Source: Galdieria partita (taxonomy: Eukaryota > Rhodophyta > Bangiophyceae > Galdieriales > Galdieriaceae). Taken from it: 64,000 bases of DNA. The notes below the pieces were generated by a model that was given only the letters and a program-made list of their open reading frames with translations, searched no databases and had not been told where the DNA came from. The position numbers and the translations under genes were made by a program. Shown here in pieces: positions 13,186-25,429 of this stretch (positions are counted from its first letter, which is position 1; every line of letters begins with the position of its first letter). Where the stretch lies: contig BQMJ01000044.1 in assembly GCA_025991245.1 (NCBI GenBank), forward strand, positions 1-64,000, written 5' to 3'.

Positions 13186-13864
13186 GAGTTGTCTCATTGG
13201 AATTCTTTTACAGACAGTAAAAAGTCAACCCTTTTAGTGAGTTTCAACAGATTCACTTTTGTGCCCAACAATTCAGACTGCTTGATCCAAGTGAAAGTAA
13301 CCAGAAAACAACTGGAGATTAGGTAGAATTGGATTCGATTTGTTGTTGACAAGGAGTTTTCCTTTGATCGCACAAGTCCAAACAGAACACGTTGAGTTTG
13401 GAAATGGCGTCCAAATTGGTTGAATTGTAAACAATCGGCTACTTTTTGTGAAAAGTTTTCAACAATTCCAGCCGTACATGTAGTTGGGTTAGATAAGGAC
13501 TCCAAAAGGGTGCTGATTACAGTTGTCAAGAAGGGAGTTTATCCCATACCCTAGAATGGGTTTGATGAATAGCCGCAACGCTGTCATAGAAGACGGTAGT
13601 GAGGAATGTGAATCAATCCTTGTGTTGCTGAACGTACCGGTAAAGTTCTACCCTGTCTTTCAGTTTTGTGAAACAAGGATCAAGAATTCCTAGACATATG
13701 GACGGTAACTAGTACTAGCAACTTTTACTGAGATTTTCTGGAAGGTGTACTTTGAAGCAAACGGTGACTTTAGCAAAGTCAACGATAGTTATAGTGTCAC
13801 AAAATTCAGCAGTCAACAACCGACCGTCCTAAAAGAATTCCAAGAATAGATAAGCCCCAGTGAG

Positions 13865-14060
13865 TTGTACAATCGTTGCTTCCAAAGAAAAATTCTTTTT
13901 GCTCTAACAAAACTTGTAGAATGCTACAAGAGAAGAAAGCAACAACAACTCAATGAGGTACTTTTAAAGTATACAAAGTACTTTAACAAGACACGAAGCA
14001 AGATTTCAAGTTACCAGTTCGACTTGAATTTCCATTCTCATCATCTCACAGTTACTCTGA
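13865..14060. repeat. Dispersed subtelomeric repeat, element A partial copy
   Basis: It matches the 3' part of the A copies: GCTCTA-CAAAAC, AGAAAGCAACAACAACTC, AATGAGGTA-TTT, then TACTT-AACAAGAC-CGAA. An 87-codon plus-strand frame (13865-14128) overlaps it, but the same sequence is not open at 18100-18200. Confidence 0.5.
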
Positions 14061-14977
14061 AAACAACACATCAAATCTATAACAATTTTGGTAGAAACTT
14101 CACTGTCTCGACAAAACTAAAGTTCTGACAGTGTCCAAAAATATATCAAAACATAAATCCAAACCTACTTGTTCAACCTTTGAAACTTGGGTTCCCAAAG
14201 GAGGAGACGTAAATGTTTCAATACTTATAGTTCAGAATTGTGAACATCATACTATCAATAAATTTCGAATGAGACTTTTTTCTTGCAACAAGTAACGAAA
14301 GTTGCAAGCTTTGATAAATTCGTATGTTTCATTGCCTTTTTCATAAAGTGATAGGAAATTTTGAACTAAGCCATACATGATGTCATTTTGCATAGTTGAG
14401 GTACTTTCAGTTTATCGTTCAAATTTCACCTATAGTCAATGATATTCAACTATATACGACAAATTGTCAGTCTTGAAAGGAAAGATTGAGTTGAATTGAA
14501 TCTCTCTCTTGTCTGTATTGAATAGTAATCTTTGATGACTTCCACTGTGAAGATTCTTCTATGGACAGTTGAGCTTCTTTAATCTAGTGGAGTTCCACAT
14601 AGTCTGCTTGATAGATAAGAACTAAGCAATGGAATAGTTTAAACAGGAAGAGTGGAAAAAATATTCAAGTGTCACAGTTTCCAAATTTTCCTTACCAAAT
14701 GCAATGTTGATTTTAGTTGATCTTTCAACTCCTGCGAAGAAATCATGCTTTCATTAAATATTTTTCTCAAGGTTGAATTCACTTCAAATATTCTTTCTCT
14801 AAGCAGCTCCATCTCAATGTTCCATATGAAATAAGGAAACACTAGATTTCTTGTTTGAGTTCCAAAGTATATCTATAATTTGGAATTGTAAACAACTCGA
14901 TAAATTGTAAAATTTGTGTCGCTGAATTGCACGACTTGTTTTTGGATTGTTGATTGTTTGTTGGTCTGTCGTCAAGG
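14061..14977. other. Intergenic, upstream of the ATPase gene
   Basis: About 0.9 kb of AT-rich sequence with no open frame worth calling. It holds the promoter of the gene at 14978, but I see no convincing TATA box or other motif. Confidence 0.4.
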
Positions 14978-17176
14978 ATGACAAATGAAACTTCTTTAGA
15001 TATATCCGGAGAGTCTGTTAGATACGAAGAAATATTTCAAGATGGTTTAAAAATTGACGAAAAGTTTAGCAATGTGTGGTTGACAAACCTACCTGATCTT
15101 CAACAAGAGTGTTTGTCCAAAACTCTTGCGTCAGTTCTTGGAGATAAAATACAAGTCGGAGGAAAAGTCTTCAAAGCTGGGAAAGAAACTTTTCGTGACA
15201 TAGCACAGTTGCTTTCTCCCAAGCATTTTGCGGAAGATTTTCCAGTTCAGCCAGGTTCTGGTAATATTTCGAGAATCTTTCTGAGACGAGTGTTTATCAA
15301 GAGGTGGAATAAATACATTGAAAGTCTTGGTGTAAGAACTCCCAACCTTCCACCCCGACAGATCATAGTTTCCGGAGCAAGTGGTCTAGGAAAGAGCGTA
15401 GAGCTCTATATGGCTGCTGTGTTTTCTCGGTATTGCAGGATTCCACTGCAATATATTGGAAACACAGAGGCGTGGTTGAAGAACATTGGCGATATCTCTC
15501 AAATGGTTTCTCTTTACTTGCAATTATTGCTTTTTATGAATGCAGACATTCTACAAGAAATGCCATGCTTCATGACAAGTGACTATGATTCTTTGAATGG
15601 TGCTCCCCTTAAAGATGTCATTTATTTTGCCATAAAAGAGAAAAATATATCTCTGGCTTTAGATATTCGAGGTATTATGATGCGGCTTGCACCACGCAAT
15701 ATGTTGATTGTAGATGCACATAATGCGTTGTGGAGCGAGTTTGATCATGAAATAAATAGATGGCCGGATTTTTTCCAGTTTTACACTGATTTTGAAGTGA
15801 TGAATACAGTAAGTAATGTTCCATTTTTGTTATAATGACTTTTTCATTTACTTGAATAGCCTTTTTGTGGAGTTCTTCTTGCAGGTTCACAGCATCATCA
15901 GTTTGAAGATAGTTTGCCTAGTGGTTATGGAGATATCAAACAATATTTGGAGCCGCTAAGTTTCAAAGAATTTGACTTGTGGCAAGATTTACCTGATTAT
16001 CCCTCTATTCTTCGTCAACATTCAGATGAAGTAGTCGAACTTACTGGGTTGGTGCCTAGAATGATAGCCGAAATGGTGTTTCTTGCCAACGATCGTCCTG
16101 ATGCTCATTTCGAAAGTCGAAAGATACACTTCACCTCGAATTTATATTCTGGAATGATAAGAAAGCACAATGTTTATCTCGATGGGCTTAGTGCTGGAAG
16201 AGAAAAAAGCGATTTTGATTCTATGCTTTATAAGCTATTCATGGATAGGAATAAACCCAATATTACTATTGCAGATGGAGCATATACAAGTCGAGGTTTA
16301 TTAGTTGTAGTGAGCGGAATCTACTTACGCTTTTATAACAGCGTTGCACGTGATATTTTGTTATCCTCTTTCCTTGAAAGATATACTTCTGAGAATTACT
16401 TGGCTGAATTGTTTGAACGTTATCGAAGTGATCCAAGCACAAGAGGGCAAACTTTTGAAAAATTATTCTTTTTGTGGTTTATCAATAGAACAGAACAAGT
16501 GACTATCCGTTCCGATAGCAAACCTTTTAGGAAGTTGAGTTTATCTTGTAATAGCTGGGTTCGGTTGATTAGAGATGAATTTGATCCTCCCATGAAAAAG
16601 TTTACTCATTCCTGTTGGATATTACCGGCAGAGCGATATCCTCGATTTGACTATATTTTTGTGGATATTGTGAATTCTCAATGGCATATATACTTTTTTC
16701 AAGTATCTGTATCTACATTTTATAACCATAATCGTGACTCTACTGCTATTGAAAGCTCTTTTTTGCCAGCTTTGAAGAAAGACGCATGGAATACTTCAGA
16801 TTCGGCGAGCTTATCCACTAGTAGGTCAAAGAGGAAACAAAAATCAATGGCAAGTTCCCAAAGTGGCCATAAACGTAATAAGAAGAGGAGACGAGTGAAA
16901 GTAACAGATAAGCCTCAGTTACTACACTTAATTGGTTTGATTTTGAATGAAGAGTTTACCATCACGTTAGAAGAAGATGATTCTGGAAGGATTGTAGATT
17001 TTCGTTTATTGGATTCCAAAGGTATTGATTGGCGAGACTGCATAAGTATTGTCTATGTTACTCCATTACCATTTAAGGAGGCGAAGGGTAATTTATCGGT
17101 GCCAGACTATATTGAGTTTCTTTGTAGTGAAGGCTTTTCTGAGAGATTTCGAGTTTTGTTGGAAAAGGAAAAGTGA
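14978..17176 (+). CDS. Subtelomeric Crinkler/RHS-like P-loop ATPase with nuclease-like C-terminus (family 1)
   Basis: Two exons, 14978-15808 and 15860-17176, joined over a 51-nt GT-AG intron, give 715 residues. The ATG at 14978 is the first in frame. Residues 133-140 (GASGLGKS) form a Walker A motif, and MLIVDAHNALW near residue 245 fits Walker B. The stretch through AGSQHHQ, PLSFKEFDLW and LTGLVPRMIAEM matches the sensor and lid part of the P-loop domain seen in Crinkler and RHS proteins. The tail holds PRFDYIFVDI followed by FFQVSVS (about 538-562), the layout of the restriction-endonuclease-like domain in those families, where the glutamine motif is usual. A basic run with KRNKKRRRVK (about 615-625) could be a nuclear localisation signal. 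Family placement is by motif only. Related fragments lie at 26.3-26.7 kb. Confidence 0.8.
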
Positions 17177-17714
17177 TGTTTTACGATCCTTTGATGGAAG
17201 CAGAGTTGTTTTGAGCTTTACGATTTACAAAGACTAGGATAAATAATACTTTTTGAATATTTTATTTTCTTGGCTGGCAATCTAATGATGAACCATTGTG
17301 GAGGCGAAAACTCTGAGATGGATGATTGGCTTGCAATAATAGAAGATATATATATTCTAAACAAAGTCATTTTTAGCACTTGGGATGGAAATCAACTCAA
17401 CCTCAACTTCAAGTAAACAGCTTTGAAGAGTGTCTTTATTGGGTATCGCCAGTTGTATAGAATCACATTGTTTCAAACTTGGAGAAGCTTAGGTGAAAAG
17501 TGGGGATTTGGCAGCTTCATGTTTTTCAGCCAAGCGATCATTCAGAAAGTATTCAGGAAGCTCTTAAAGTCTGTCAGATGAACGATTCTTTGTTAATGAA
17601 ATTGTTGGAGGAGAAATCATCAGTCACAAAGAGAAGCAAGTACCTATTAGCAACGACGCATAAGTTGTCATTTTGAAGGCAAATATGCTGATAAAAGACA
17701 ACTAATCAGCTTTT
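17177..17714. other. Intergenic, no gene seen
   Basis: Downstream of the family 1 ATPase gene. Short frames only. A possible polyadenylation signal AATAAT lies near 17240. It runs into element A copy 2. Confidence 0.4.
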
Positions 17715-18205
17715 AAATCAGTTTATGTACAGATCAAGTGTTTCATAATCCATAGAGTGTAATTGAATCTCAAAGAAATGGAGGATCAATTATTGACTCT
17801 ATCTACTTGTCAATTCTGTATAGGAGAGCTCTCAATGACATCGTATCATTAGAACTTAATAAGTACCCGTGCAGACAACTTTCCGTGAGTTGACCTTGAC
17901 AAACACAGCAATCCAACAACAGTCAACAACACATACTCAATCTCCTTTACTCTCTATACACTCAAAAAGTCTGGAAAACTTCAAAAATGGCACACTCCAA
18001 ATATCAACAATCAACCGTCAAAATTTCTGGGAAGACTAAGAGCACTTGAATAGTAGAGAAACCAATTGAGTTGTCAAGTGTTTCTTCCAATCTTGTCTGC
18101 TCTAGTGAAACCGTCATAAAGTACAAGAATAAAAGAAAAGCAACAACTCAATGAGATATTTTCAAAATATGCTATCAGACTACTTGAACAAGACGTGAAA
18201 CAAGT
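17715..18205. repeat. Dispersed subtelomeric repeat, element A copy 2
   Basis: This is the full-length partner of 10010-10490. A 110-codon frame at 18224-18556 starts just past its end; it is Phe/Ser-rich, has no motif, and is not called as a gene. Confidence 0.6.
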
Positions 18206-18777
18206 TAAAGTTGGAATTTAGCGATGTTGCATTGTCATATTATTTTATTGGCCCTGCAGCCTGAAGAGAAGTTTCCTAGAGTTTACGAGAACAATCGAAC
18301 TGTTTGCACTTGCTACAAATGTATTTTGACATCGCATCAACCAAACGAAACAGCAATCGAGTTGTCAATGAAGTTTACAGCTTATGGTTGCCTTGTTGGG
18401 AGAATGAATTGTAAACCAATGTTCTATCAAATAGATCTGTATTTTTCAACTCCTCCATCAATGCGAATCCAGAAGAACTCTTCCTTTCTTCCCCTCTTTT
18501 TAGTAGTATCTCTAATCTTTTCATTCCAATGCTTCAAACTGAAGGTATCATTATGATGAATGGGGTAGAAGTTATAGTGCTCAGTGTATAACAAAAACTA
18601 GGCAACGTTTGTTCTTAAAAGCTACATTTCAACATGAAATTTGTTCCATCATTGTTTGGAAATATAAATAACAAAGAAGCTCGTTCTATAGAAATAGTTG
18701 TGAAGAAGAGAAGCTATTTTCATTTTCTCTCGGAAAATTCGCGTTGGCATTCTTCTGACTCAATTTCAACACCTACT

Positions 18778-20908
18778 ATGTCGAGTGTTTTCCAACGACA
18801 AGATATTTATGACACTGTTGTAGTAGATAGAGAGCAAGACGTGGTTTTAACAACTGGACAGTTGTACGGGTTGCAGGTTCGCCGGGAAGTCGATCGTTCT
18901 TTTAAACCAGTTATGCCGTTCGCCCCACATCTCTTTGGAAGTGGAAAGACACGATTCGTAAAAAGTTATTTAGAACTCGTGAAGAGCATGGGTGAAAGAG
19001 CACTAATAGGACCTGAGAACATAAGTGATTGTGAAAAAGACCGCAGGAGATCCTTTCTGGACAAGTTACATGAAGCCGTTTTACTTTATGTGGATTTGAC
19101 AGACTTAGAACCCACTGAACCCAAAGAAAAAAGTCTGTAGTGGGCTGTTCAATACCTTCTATACAAGTCTGCCTGTCTGCAGTCTGGGTTTGAAGAAGAA
19201 CCGAGTCCTATGGAGTGTTACAACGTCCTGCAACTTAGGACTACCTTGTTAGTTAATAGAATCCGTGAAGTGTTAAACATGGGTTCTGATCAGTTTCTTC
19301 TTGTTGCTTTTGATGAAGTTGGTGTTCTAGATGAGAGTGACGACGAATTTCATTTCAAAAGGACCCCGGATGGTAGAGTTCGTCTATACAACGACTTTTT
19401 TGGTATTATTCGGCGACTCTGTAAACAACACAATGTATTTTTTATTTTTGTTGGAAAAGTGAAGGCTTAAATATACATAATTACGCAATTTCAGTATCCA
19501 GGGTTGAGTTGACGTTTATTCCCCTCTCACCACTTGAAAAGCATAGCATAATTGAACATTTGGAGAAAAGTTTTTCTTTTATGTTTACTGGCAGTCCTAA
19601 AGTTTCACAAATCCTTTGTCACCAAGACTTTTCAGCCAGTGAACTTGCAGAATTGTTACTAGAACTTACTGGTGGTGTTCCTGGTTTACTTGTGAAAGCA
19701 ATCGACTACCTTTTGCATTGTAAATTATCACAAGACCACTTGTTATTGTCTAAAGAAAGCTTTTGGATGATAATGAATGATTCCATGGCAACAAATTATT
19801 GTGTTGATCCATTATTGCCTCGTTTGAGTAGTCTTAGTGAGACGCGTCAACGTTTGCTAAAAATGCTTACTTTGTTGGCATTATATCATATTCGGTTTGA
19901 GTTGGGTGAACTTGTACACCTTAGCTCTACTTTTGATGTATTTCTGTTCGATCTAGTGACAGATATGTGCTTTTATCGTCGATTCATTGTAGATGAAAAC
20001 CACCAAGAACGTTATGAAGTGTTGATTGCCGAGTTACTGATTGGATACATTGATCAAAGTTTAAAGAACGATAAATTGGAATGGTTACTATTACAAACCC
20101 TCAAGTCGCAGCCTGTGGAATTTTTTTATGAATCAAAATGTCGAGTTTTCGAAGGTCTCGTTGCCACAATGTTTTATTTACATTTTTGTTATCACCCGAC
20201 AGACAGTTTGATGTTTTCTACTCTTGGTCAGTTGTCTTCTGTTTGGAATGAGATGAATTTAAAGTTTTCCTCTGAATCTACTGCTTACTATATGAAATCT
20301 ATACATTATACTACATCTACATCAGAAATAGAGAGAGATACATTCGGTATCAATGACTGGAAAAAAATTGTGGAAGAAATGTTAGAATTCGAAAAGATAT
20401 ATATTCCATTTGAGCCAACATCTCGTAGTCCAGATATATTATTCAAGTTGCATGGAAGAACGAGCGGACAGAATTTGATTGTGGGTATTGCTTGTAAAGG
20501 ACGATGGAGTTTTAATGGTATTAGATGGAATGAAATAGTGGATGAAGCTTGCAAGTTTTTGCAACCAGTTCATGATCAAGTCTTGACTGTTCATCCTACA
20601 TTACATTGCATGTTGGTCATCATGAGTACTAAGCTAGCGACTAGTGTTGCAACTACTTGAATCATTCTAGTCATTGTTATTCCTTTGGCGATAGAGTTGC
20701 AGGAGATTCCAGGATTCCTCGTAATTGTGAATTGATCATTCTTCCTGAATCAGATGTAGAAAACTTTATTGATAAAGATATTTTGTCGAGTTTGAGGAGT
20801 GCTTTCAAGTCTACGGATAATCCACATTCGAAAAGTATCGGAATTTCAACAGTGCAAGAAATGGTTTTTATCGCTTTCCAAAAATATTTAAGAACGCCAT
20901 CTTATTGA
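18778..20908 (+). pseudogene. Broken copy of the family 2 subtelomeric ATPase
   Basis: This is a fossil paralog of the intact gene at 21632-23734, lying tail to tail with it. The landmarks follow in the same order across the full length: VVDRE-DV near the start, the P-loop block FAPHLFGSGKT, LLVAFDEVGVLD (Walker B), LTGGVPGLL, SPDILFKL, VGIACKGRW and a SDVENFID end. It is broken at about three places and does not look able to give a full-length product. Most of the sequence is still readable, so the loss looks recent relative to the duplication, which I judge old from the amount of protein divergence. Confidence 0.8.
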
Positions 20909-21631
20909 TGTTTTTATTGTTATCAGAGAAATATTCGAAAGCTCATTCTTTTGTAAACTGTTTGCAATATAATGTTATCTTTTTCTATTTCATCGTATTT
21001 TGTCGAAGAATTCTGAAACGAGTTTAGCAGTGCAACTGTACAATTTCATTGTTGTTTACTTTTGAACTCGTTGTCTACTGTTACAAATTCAATGTCTTTG
21101 TGGTTAATGAGAAAGAATGAAGCTCTCTTTGCTTTTCTGTTTACCATTTCATAGAATGTCTTCAAGATTGGGTTCAACGATATCTCACTTTCAAGATATT
21201 TTTCGTCGTTTTATGAGTCCAATAAAGGAAAACTCGGAAAGTGACAAAAAGTTCATTCTAGAGTTGTCAACTAGACCTTCTTGTTTTTTACACGATCTGT
21301 ATACACCAGTAAAGCTCAGCATGGCCTCTGGTACCCTATTGAAGGGTAACGTGGAAAGTAGCAGTATTCCAACAAGGTTATGATATTCCTCTAGTAATAT
21401 TGGAATAGATAGTCCATTTATTTGTAAATATGTACCTGAAGACTCCATCAAAAACCAAAAAGAGATGCAAGCAATTTTACAACTTGTGAACTTTTGACAC
21501 TGTTCAACAGCAATCATCATCCAAGTATGGAATACAATGAGTACATTTTAAAAAAAAGTTTTCAAACATATTTAGTTTACAGCTTGTCATAAAAACAACC
21601 GAATGAGTGATTGAGTGTAAGAATTCAAACT
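20909..21631. other. Spacer between the inverted ATPase copies
   Basis: About 720 bp between the ends of two convergent family 2 copies. Frames of 88 codons (21117-21383, plus) and 109 codons (21191-21520, minus) overlap each other on opposite strands and match nothing I recognise, so neither is called. Confidence 0.4.
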
Positions 21632-23734
21632 TTATTGCCAACTCAAGAAACTGTGACGTACTCTTTGAACTAGACCGAGACCAAAGTTTTTCAAAACAGG
21701 TCGATCACTCGTAGAGAATGCTCTTTCTAGTCCATTCAATATTTCTCTGTCAATGAGCATTTCTACATCGCTTTCACAAAGAATAACAAGTTCACAATTA
21801 GGAGGAATTGTAAAAGAATTCCCTCCAATAAGCATTCCACTCGTATAACATCGACTCTGATTACCCAACTCGTTTGCAACATTGAGTGCTAACTTTGTAC
21901 TAACTATAATAAGCATACAATGATAAAATTCCAATGCTTGGGATAAAACTTGATCGTAAACAGGTTTAAGAAATTTCTTAGCTTCTTCAATAATATCTGA
22001 CCAGCCGATTCCTTCCGATTTCCAACGACCTTTACAAGCTACTCCCACCATAAGAAATTTGAGTTTAACGGGAGATTGTAACTTGAACATGATATCAGGA
22101 CTATAAGAATTCGCTTCCTTTGGAATATAGACTTTGTCAAAACAAAGTGCTCCGTGAATAATCTCGTTCCATTCATTACTTGCATAAGTTTTCCGTTCCT
22201 TGTTTGATTCACTTCTTGCTTCACCATGACTAACCGACATCATGTAATGAAGAGGTGAAGGTCCATTGATAGGAAGTTTCATATCTTTCCATATGGCAGA
22301 TAATCTACCTAACAACTCCCTAAACTCATTTCGTACTTTGGACGAAAGTATCCAAACAAGTCGCAAAGCAACAATTCCTTCAAATACTCGACATTTGGAA
22401 GCAAAGAAACAATCAACTGGCTCTATATTAAGTGACCCTAAAAGTATCCTTTCTAACAAGGACAGAGATGTTAGCTCCTCAAAGATTCCAATAAATACTT
22501 TTGGAAACAGCACTTGGAAAGTATTCATATCAATAGGATGCCGATAGAGTCCCATTTCAGTAACAGCATCAAATAAATAAGACCCCGAATTCAATCTGTC
22601 GTTTACGTTGAAAGGTATACGATATAGTGCCATCATTAGTAGCATATCAAGCAAACTTCTTGTATCCTCATCCAAAGTTGATATACGTGTTACAAAGGGA
22701 TCAGAGCAAACCGTTCTAAAACCATCCTCCTTCATGCATGATAAACATTCATCTTTCGACCCAAAAGACTGTCCTCTTGTTTGTACATAATTCAAAAGCA
22801 TATTCACTGCACGAGTAAGCAAACCAGGAACTCCACCTGTATACTCCAATAGTGCCTCTGCCAATTCATTTACTGAAAAAGAAGGATTACATAGAATATC
22901 ACAAACTCGAGATTGAGTCTGTACTTTGAGGTGACTTTTTTCAAGGAATTCAACGATACTGGACGAGTTTAACGGTGATAGCGAAATAAAATGTAATAAA
23001 ACCTTTGATACTGAAGCCACATAATTCTTAATACTTAAGCCCTTGCTTTTCCCAACAACAATAAAGAATACATTGTCCTCTAGACAAAGTTCCCAAAGAA
23101 TACCAAAAAAGTCGTTGTACGGACGAATTCTACCGTCATTCACTTCTAGATCAAAATATTGTCCTCTTGTATCCAACACACCAACTTCATCAAAGGCAAC
23201 AAGAAGAAACTGATCGGTACGCATGTTTAATATGTCTCGTAAAAGTGTGACTAGGTTCAAGGCTTCCATTTCCACAGTCTCGTAGGCTTGTGTCTTTCGC
23301 ATCATTGGAATACCAACTTGCAAGCAGGCAGTCTTGATTATCAAGTAGTAGACAGCCCACTTCAGACTTTTTTCTTTCGGGTCAGTGGGTTCTAGGTGTC
23401 TCATATCCACATAAAGCAAAACGGCTTCACGTAACTTGTCCAAAAACTCTTTCCTGGAAGCGTCTGAAGCAAAAGACGACAGGGAAGTTTCATGAAACCT
23501 CTGCACCAACTCCAAATAGCTTCGGCAAAACGTCGTTTTGCCGGAGCCAAATAAGTGGGGCGCAAATGGGACGGACAACCTGTAATTGAGGCCAGTTGTT
23601 TCAACCCTCAGCTGCCGTCTGTTGCGATAAAGCTCACAAAGTGTGTCTGTAACGTGGTAGACGTCGTCTTCACGGTCTACCACAATAGGCTCGAACGTGT
23701 CACGAAGAACCCCCCACTTTTCACCTAAACTCAT
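21632..23734 (-). CDS. Subtelomeric P-loop ATPase (family 2), intact
   Basis: A single uninterrupted exon of 700 residues starting at ATG 23734. Residues 59-68 (APHLFGSGKT) form a Walker A motif, residues 176-183 (FLLVAFDE) Walker B, and LEYTGGVPGLL lies further on, where STAND-type and archaeal-type ATPases carry a conserved proline turn. The C-terminal part has SPDIMFKL (from 545) and VGVACKGRW (565-572), which recall the core of a PD-(D/E)XK fold, but I cannot assign a full catalytic set and do not claim nuclease activity. The domain order parallels the family 1 gene at 14978-17176, though little sequence is shared. Galdieria is known to carry expanded ATPase families thought to be of archaeal origin; this may be one, or a Crinkler/RHS relative. 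It is convergent with its broken paralog. Confidence 0.82.
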   Translation of the reverse strand: MSLGEKWGVLRDTFEPIVVDREDDVYHVTDTLCELYRNRRQLRVETTGLNYRLSVPFAPHLFGSGKTTFCRSYLELVQRFHETSLSSFASDASRKEFLDKLREAVLLYVDMRHLEPTDPKEKSLKWAVYYLIIKTACLQVGIPMMRKTQAYETVEMEALNLVTLLRDILNMRTDQFLLVAFDEVGVLDTRGQYFDLEVNDGRIRPYNDFFGILWELCLEDNVFFIVVGKSKGLSIKNYVASVSKVLLHFISLSPLNSSSIVEFLEKSHLKVQTQSRVCDILCNPSFSVNELAEALLEYTGGVPGLLTRAVNMLLNYVQTRGQSFGSKDECLSCMKEDGFRTVCSDPFVTRISTLDEDTRSLLDMLLMMALYRIPFNVNDRLNSGSYLFDAVTEMGLYRHPIDMNTFQVLFPKVFIGIFEELTSLSLLERILLGSLNIEPVDCFFASKCRVFEGIVALRLVWILSSKVRNEFRELLGRLSAIWKDMKLPINGPSPLHYMMSVSHGEARSESNKERKTYASNEWNEIIHGALCFDKVYIPKEANSYSPDIMFKLQSPVKLKFLMVGVACKGRWKSEGIGWSDIIEEAKKFLKPVYDQVLSQALEFYHCMLIIVSTKLALNVANELGNQSRCYTSGMLIGGNSFTIPPNCELVILCESDVEMLIDREILNGLERAFSTSDRPVLKNFGLGLVQRVRHSFLSWQ

Positions 23735-24872
23735 CGTCGCCCAAATTAAAATTTGTATGAGCAGTGAATTTGTTGTGCTAATTGCGTTACTTTCTTAGTA
23801 CAACAAGTACTCAGATTAGACTCAAAGTAGAACAATAGCATGTCGTTTATGGAGGATAATCGTTACAAAACATTTTCTGTGTTTGGGCATGGATAGCAAT
23901 ATTGAAAGATTGAAAGGCATTCATACTAGAAGGATCAAATATTCCCTTGTCAACTGAGAGTCCGCAAGTTGTAGGATCTGATTGCTTTTTACGCATCTTG
24001 TGTTTGGGACATCAAAGGTTTCTCCAGTGTGGAATAACCAACTTTGCCTTACGCATTCCGAATGCGTGGAAGTGGAAAGCACGATTGGCCAACACCTCCA
24101 AACGTTTGCAACTTTTGAAAATGAGTTGGCCTGTCTGAGATTGGAATAGTAAAGAAAATAGGAAAATTTGTCTAGATGCTCTACTAAACGAGACTTTATA
24201 TATAGTGTTCAATTCTCTCCAAGTTCCTCACGGGATTCGCTTTCAGACTACACTTTTAGAATGGATGGGCAATGAAGCACTTGATAGATTTCCAAGCGGC
24301 CCTGATTTCCTCAAGTTTTTACTTTGATTGTTCAGAAGAATGGCTTCAAATTTATTAAAAGTCCTAAAGAAACGTTATTTGTATTTGTTTGTTGACGAAA
24401 TTTGGAACATTGAAACTAGAAAGTTTTCGATGTTTCGAGATTGGATAAAGCCTGACAAAGTCATTAGAATGTTTCATGTTTATCGTTCCTTTTTAGGAGT
24501 TTTATTGAGCTTTTTAGCAGTATCTTTTGTACTTTTTATTTCCGCAGGGAGGTCGGACTCGACAACTAGTAGACAAGAAGATGCTATGCCGTTCTCGAAT
24601 AATACTCAATTTTCTTCATTTATATCCTTGTTCAGAAGAAACTGTAAAGTATTTGATACCAAATATGGAGTACAATAACTAGTCAGTTTTAAAAGTACTT
24701 TTCCTAGTCATTGTAAAGGACACCATTGGTTCTTCAAACAATTGTATGCAGTTGTATTCGTTAGTATATTATTGATGACGTATGTGAAAGTTGGAATAGT
24801 TTTTGTGATCTTTCAGAGGATGAAATAAAAAAGGAAAATGGAGAAAATGATTCCAAATCGTTCTCTGGCAGT

Positions 24873-24907
<35 letters not shown>

Positions 24908-25429
24908 ATGACAACAAAATCAAGGATTTCTGTTTCTTCTACGCTTTTTGCCATTATTTTGGAATTTTGTATTCCAATGAGAGAGACTCCGTTTGATACT
25001 TTAGAAACAGGAAGCCATACTAAATAAGTTTTGGACATTGCGAAATGTTTTGGTTTTCATTGTATGAATTGCTCGAGGAATGACCCAGAAGGAGAAAACA
25101 GGATACCTGTTGGAGACAGAAATAAAATATTTAAGTTGGTTTTCCAAAGATTGTACTGAATGAGATTGAATTGCGACATTAGAATACTTTTTTGGTTCGT
25201 TTTTTTGTAGTTTGCTTTCATAAAAGTCGATTTGATTCAATTTCCAGTTGTGGTTTCAAATTTTAAATTATATTTACTCTTTGTGTTTGATGGTGAATTT
25301 TTCTAAATAGGAGAATTGAGTATATTTCAACATACTTTTGTAGAAGAGTATCAATAGAATCTAGTAAGACAGTTAGAAGCTTCAACGTGGATAGTATTCT
25401 CAGGTAGTTTTTCGTATTTGGTTCGACTG
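23735..25429. other. Gene-poor spacer with a (CT)n microsatellite and an unassigned ORF
   Basis: A perfect (CT)15 run lies at 24875-24904. An open frame at 24340-24678 (starting MASNLLKVLKKRY) encodes about 112 residues with one hydrophobic helix (LGVLLSFLAVSFVLFI). I recognise no family and see no supporting exon structure. The sequence at 23946-24300 looks like decayed coding DNA but no domain can be named. Confidence 0.4.

Noticed and set aside
13194-13529. 111-codon minus-strand frame
   Set aside because: Chance opening in diverged repeat sequence with no recognisable protein features.
21117-21520. Frames between the inverted ATPase copies
   Set aside because: They overlap on opposite strands and share nothing with the flanking family.
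24875-24904. (CT)n run as a possible regulatory element
   Set aside because: Simple microsatellite; no gene starts nearby. The similar tract at 33905 is also read as a plain repeat.
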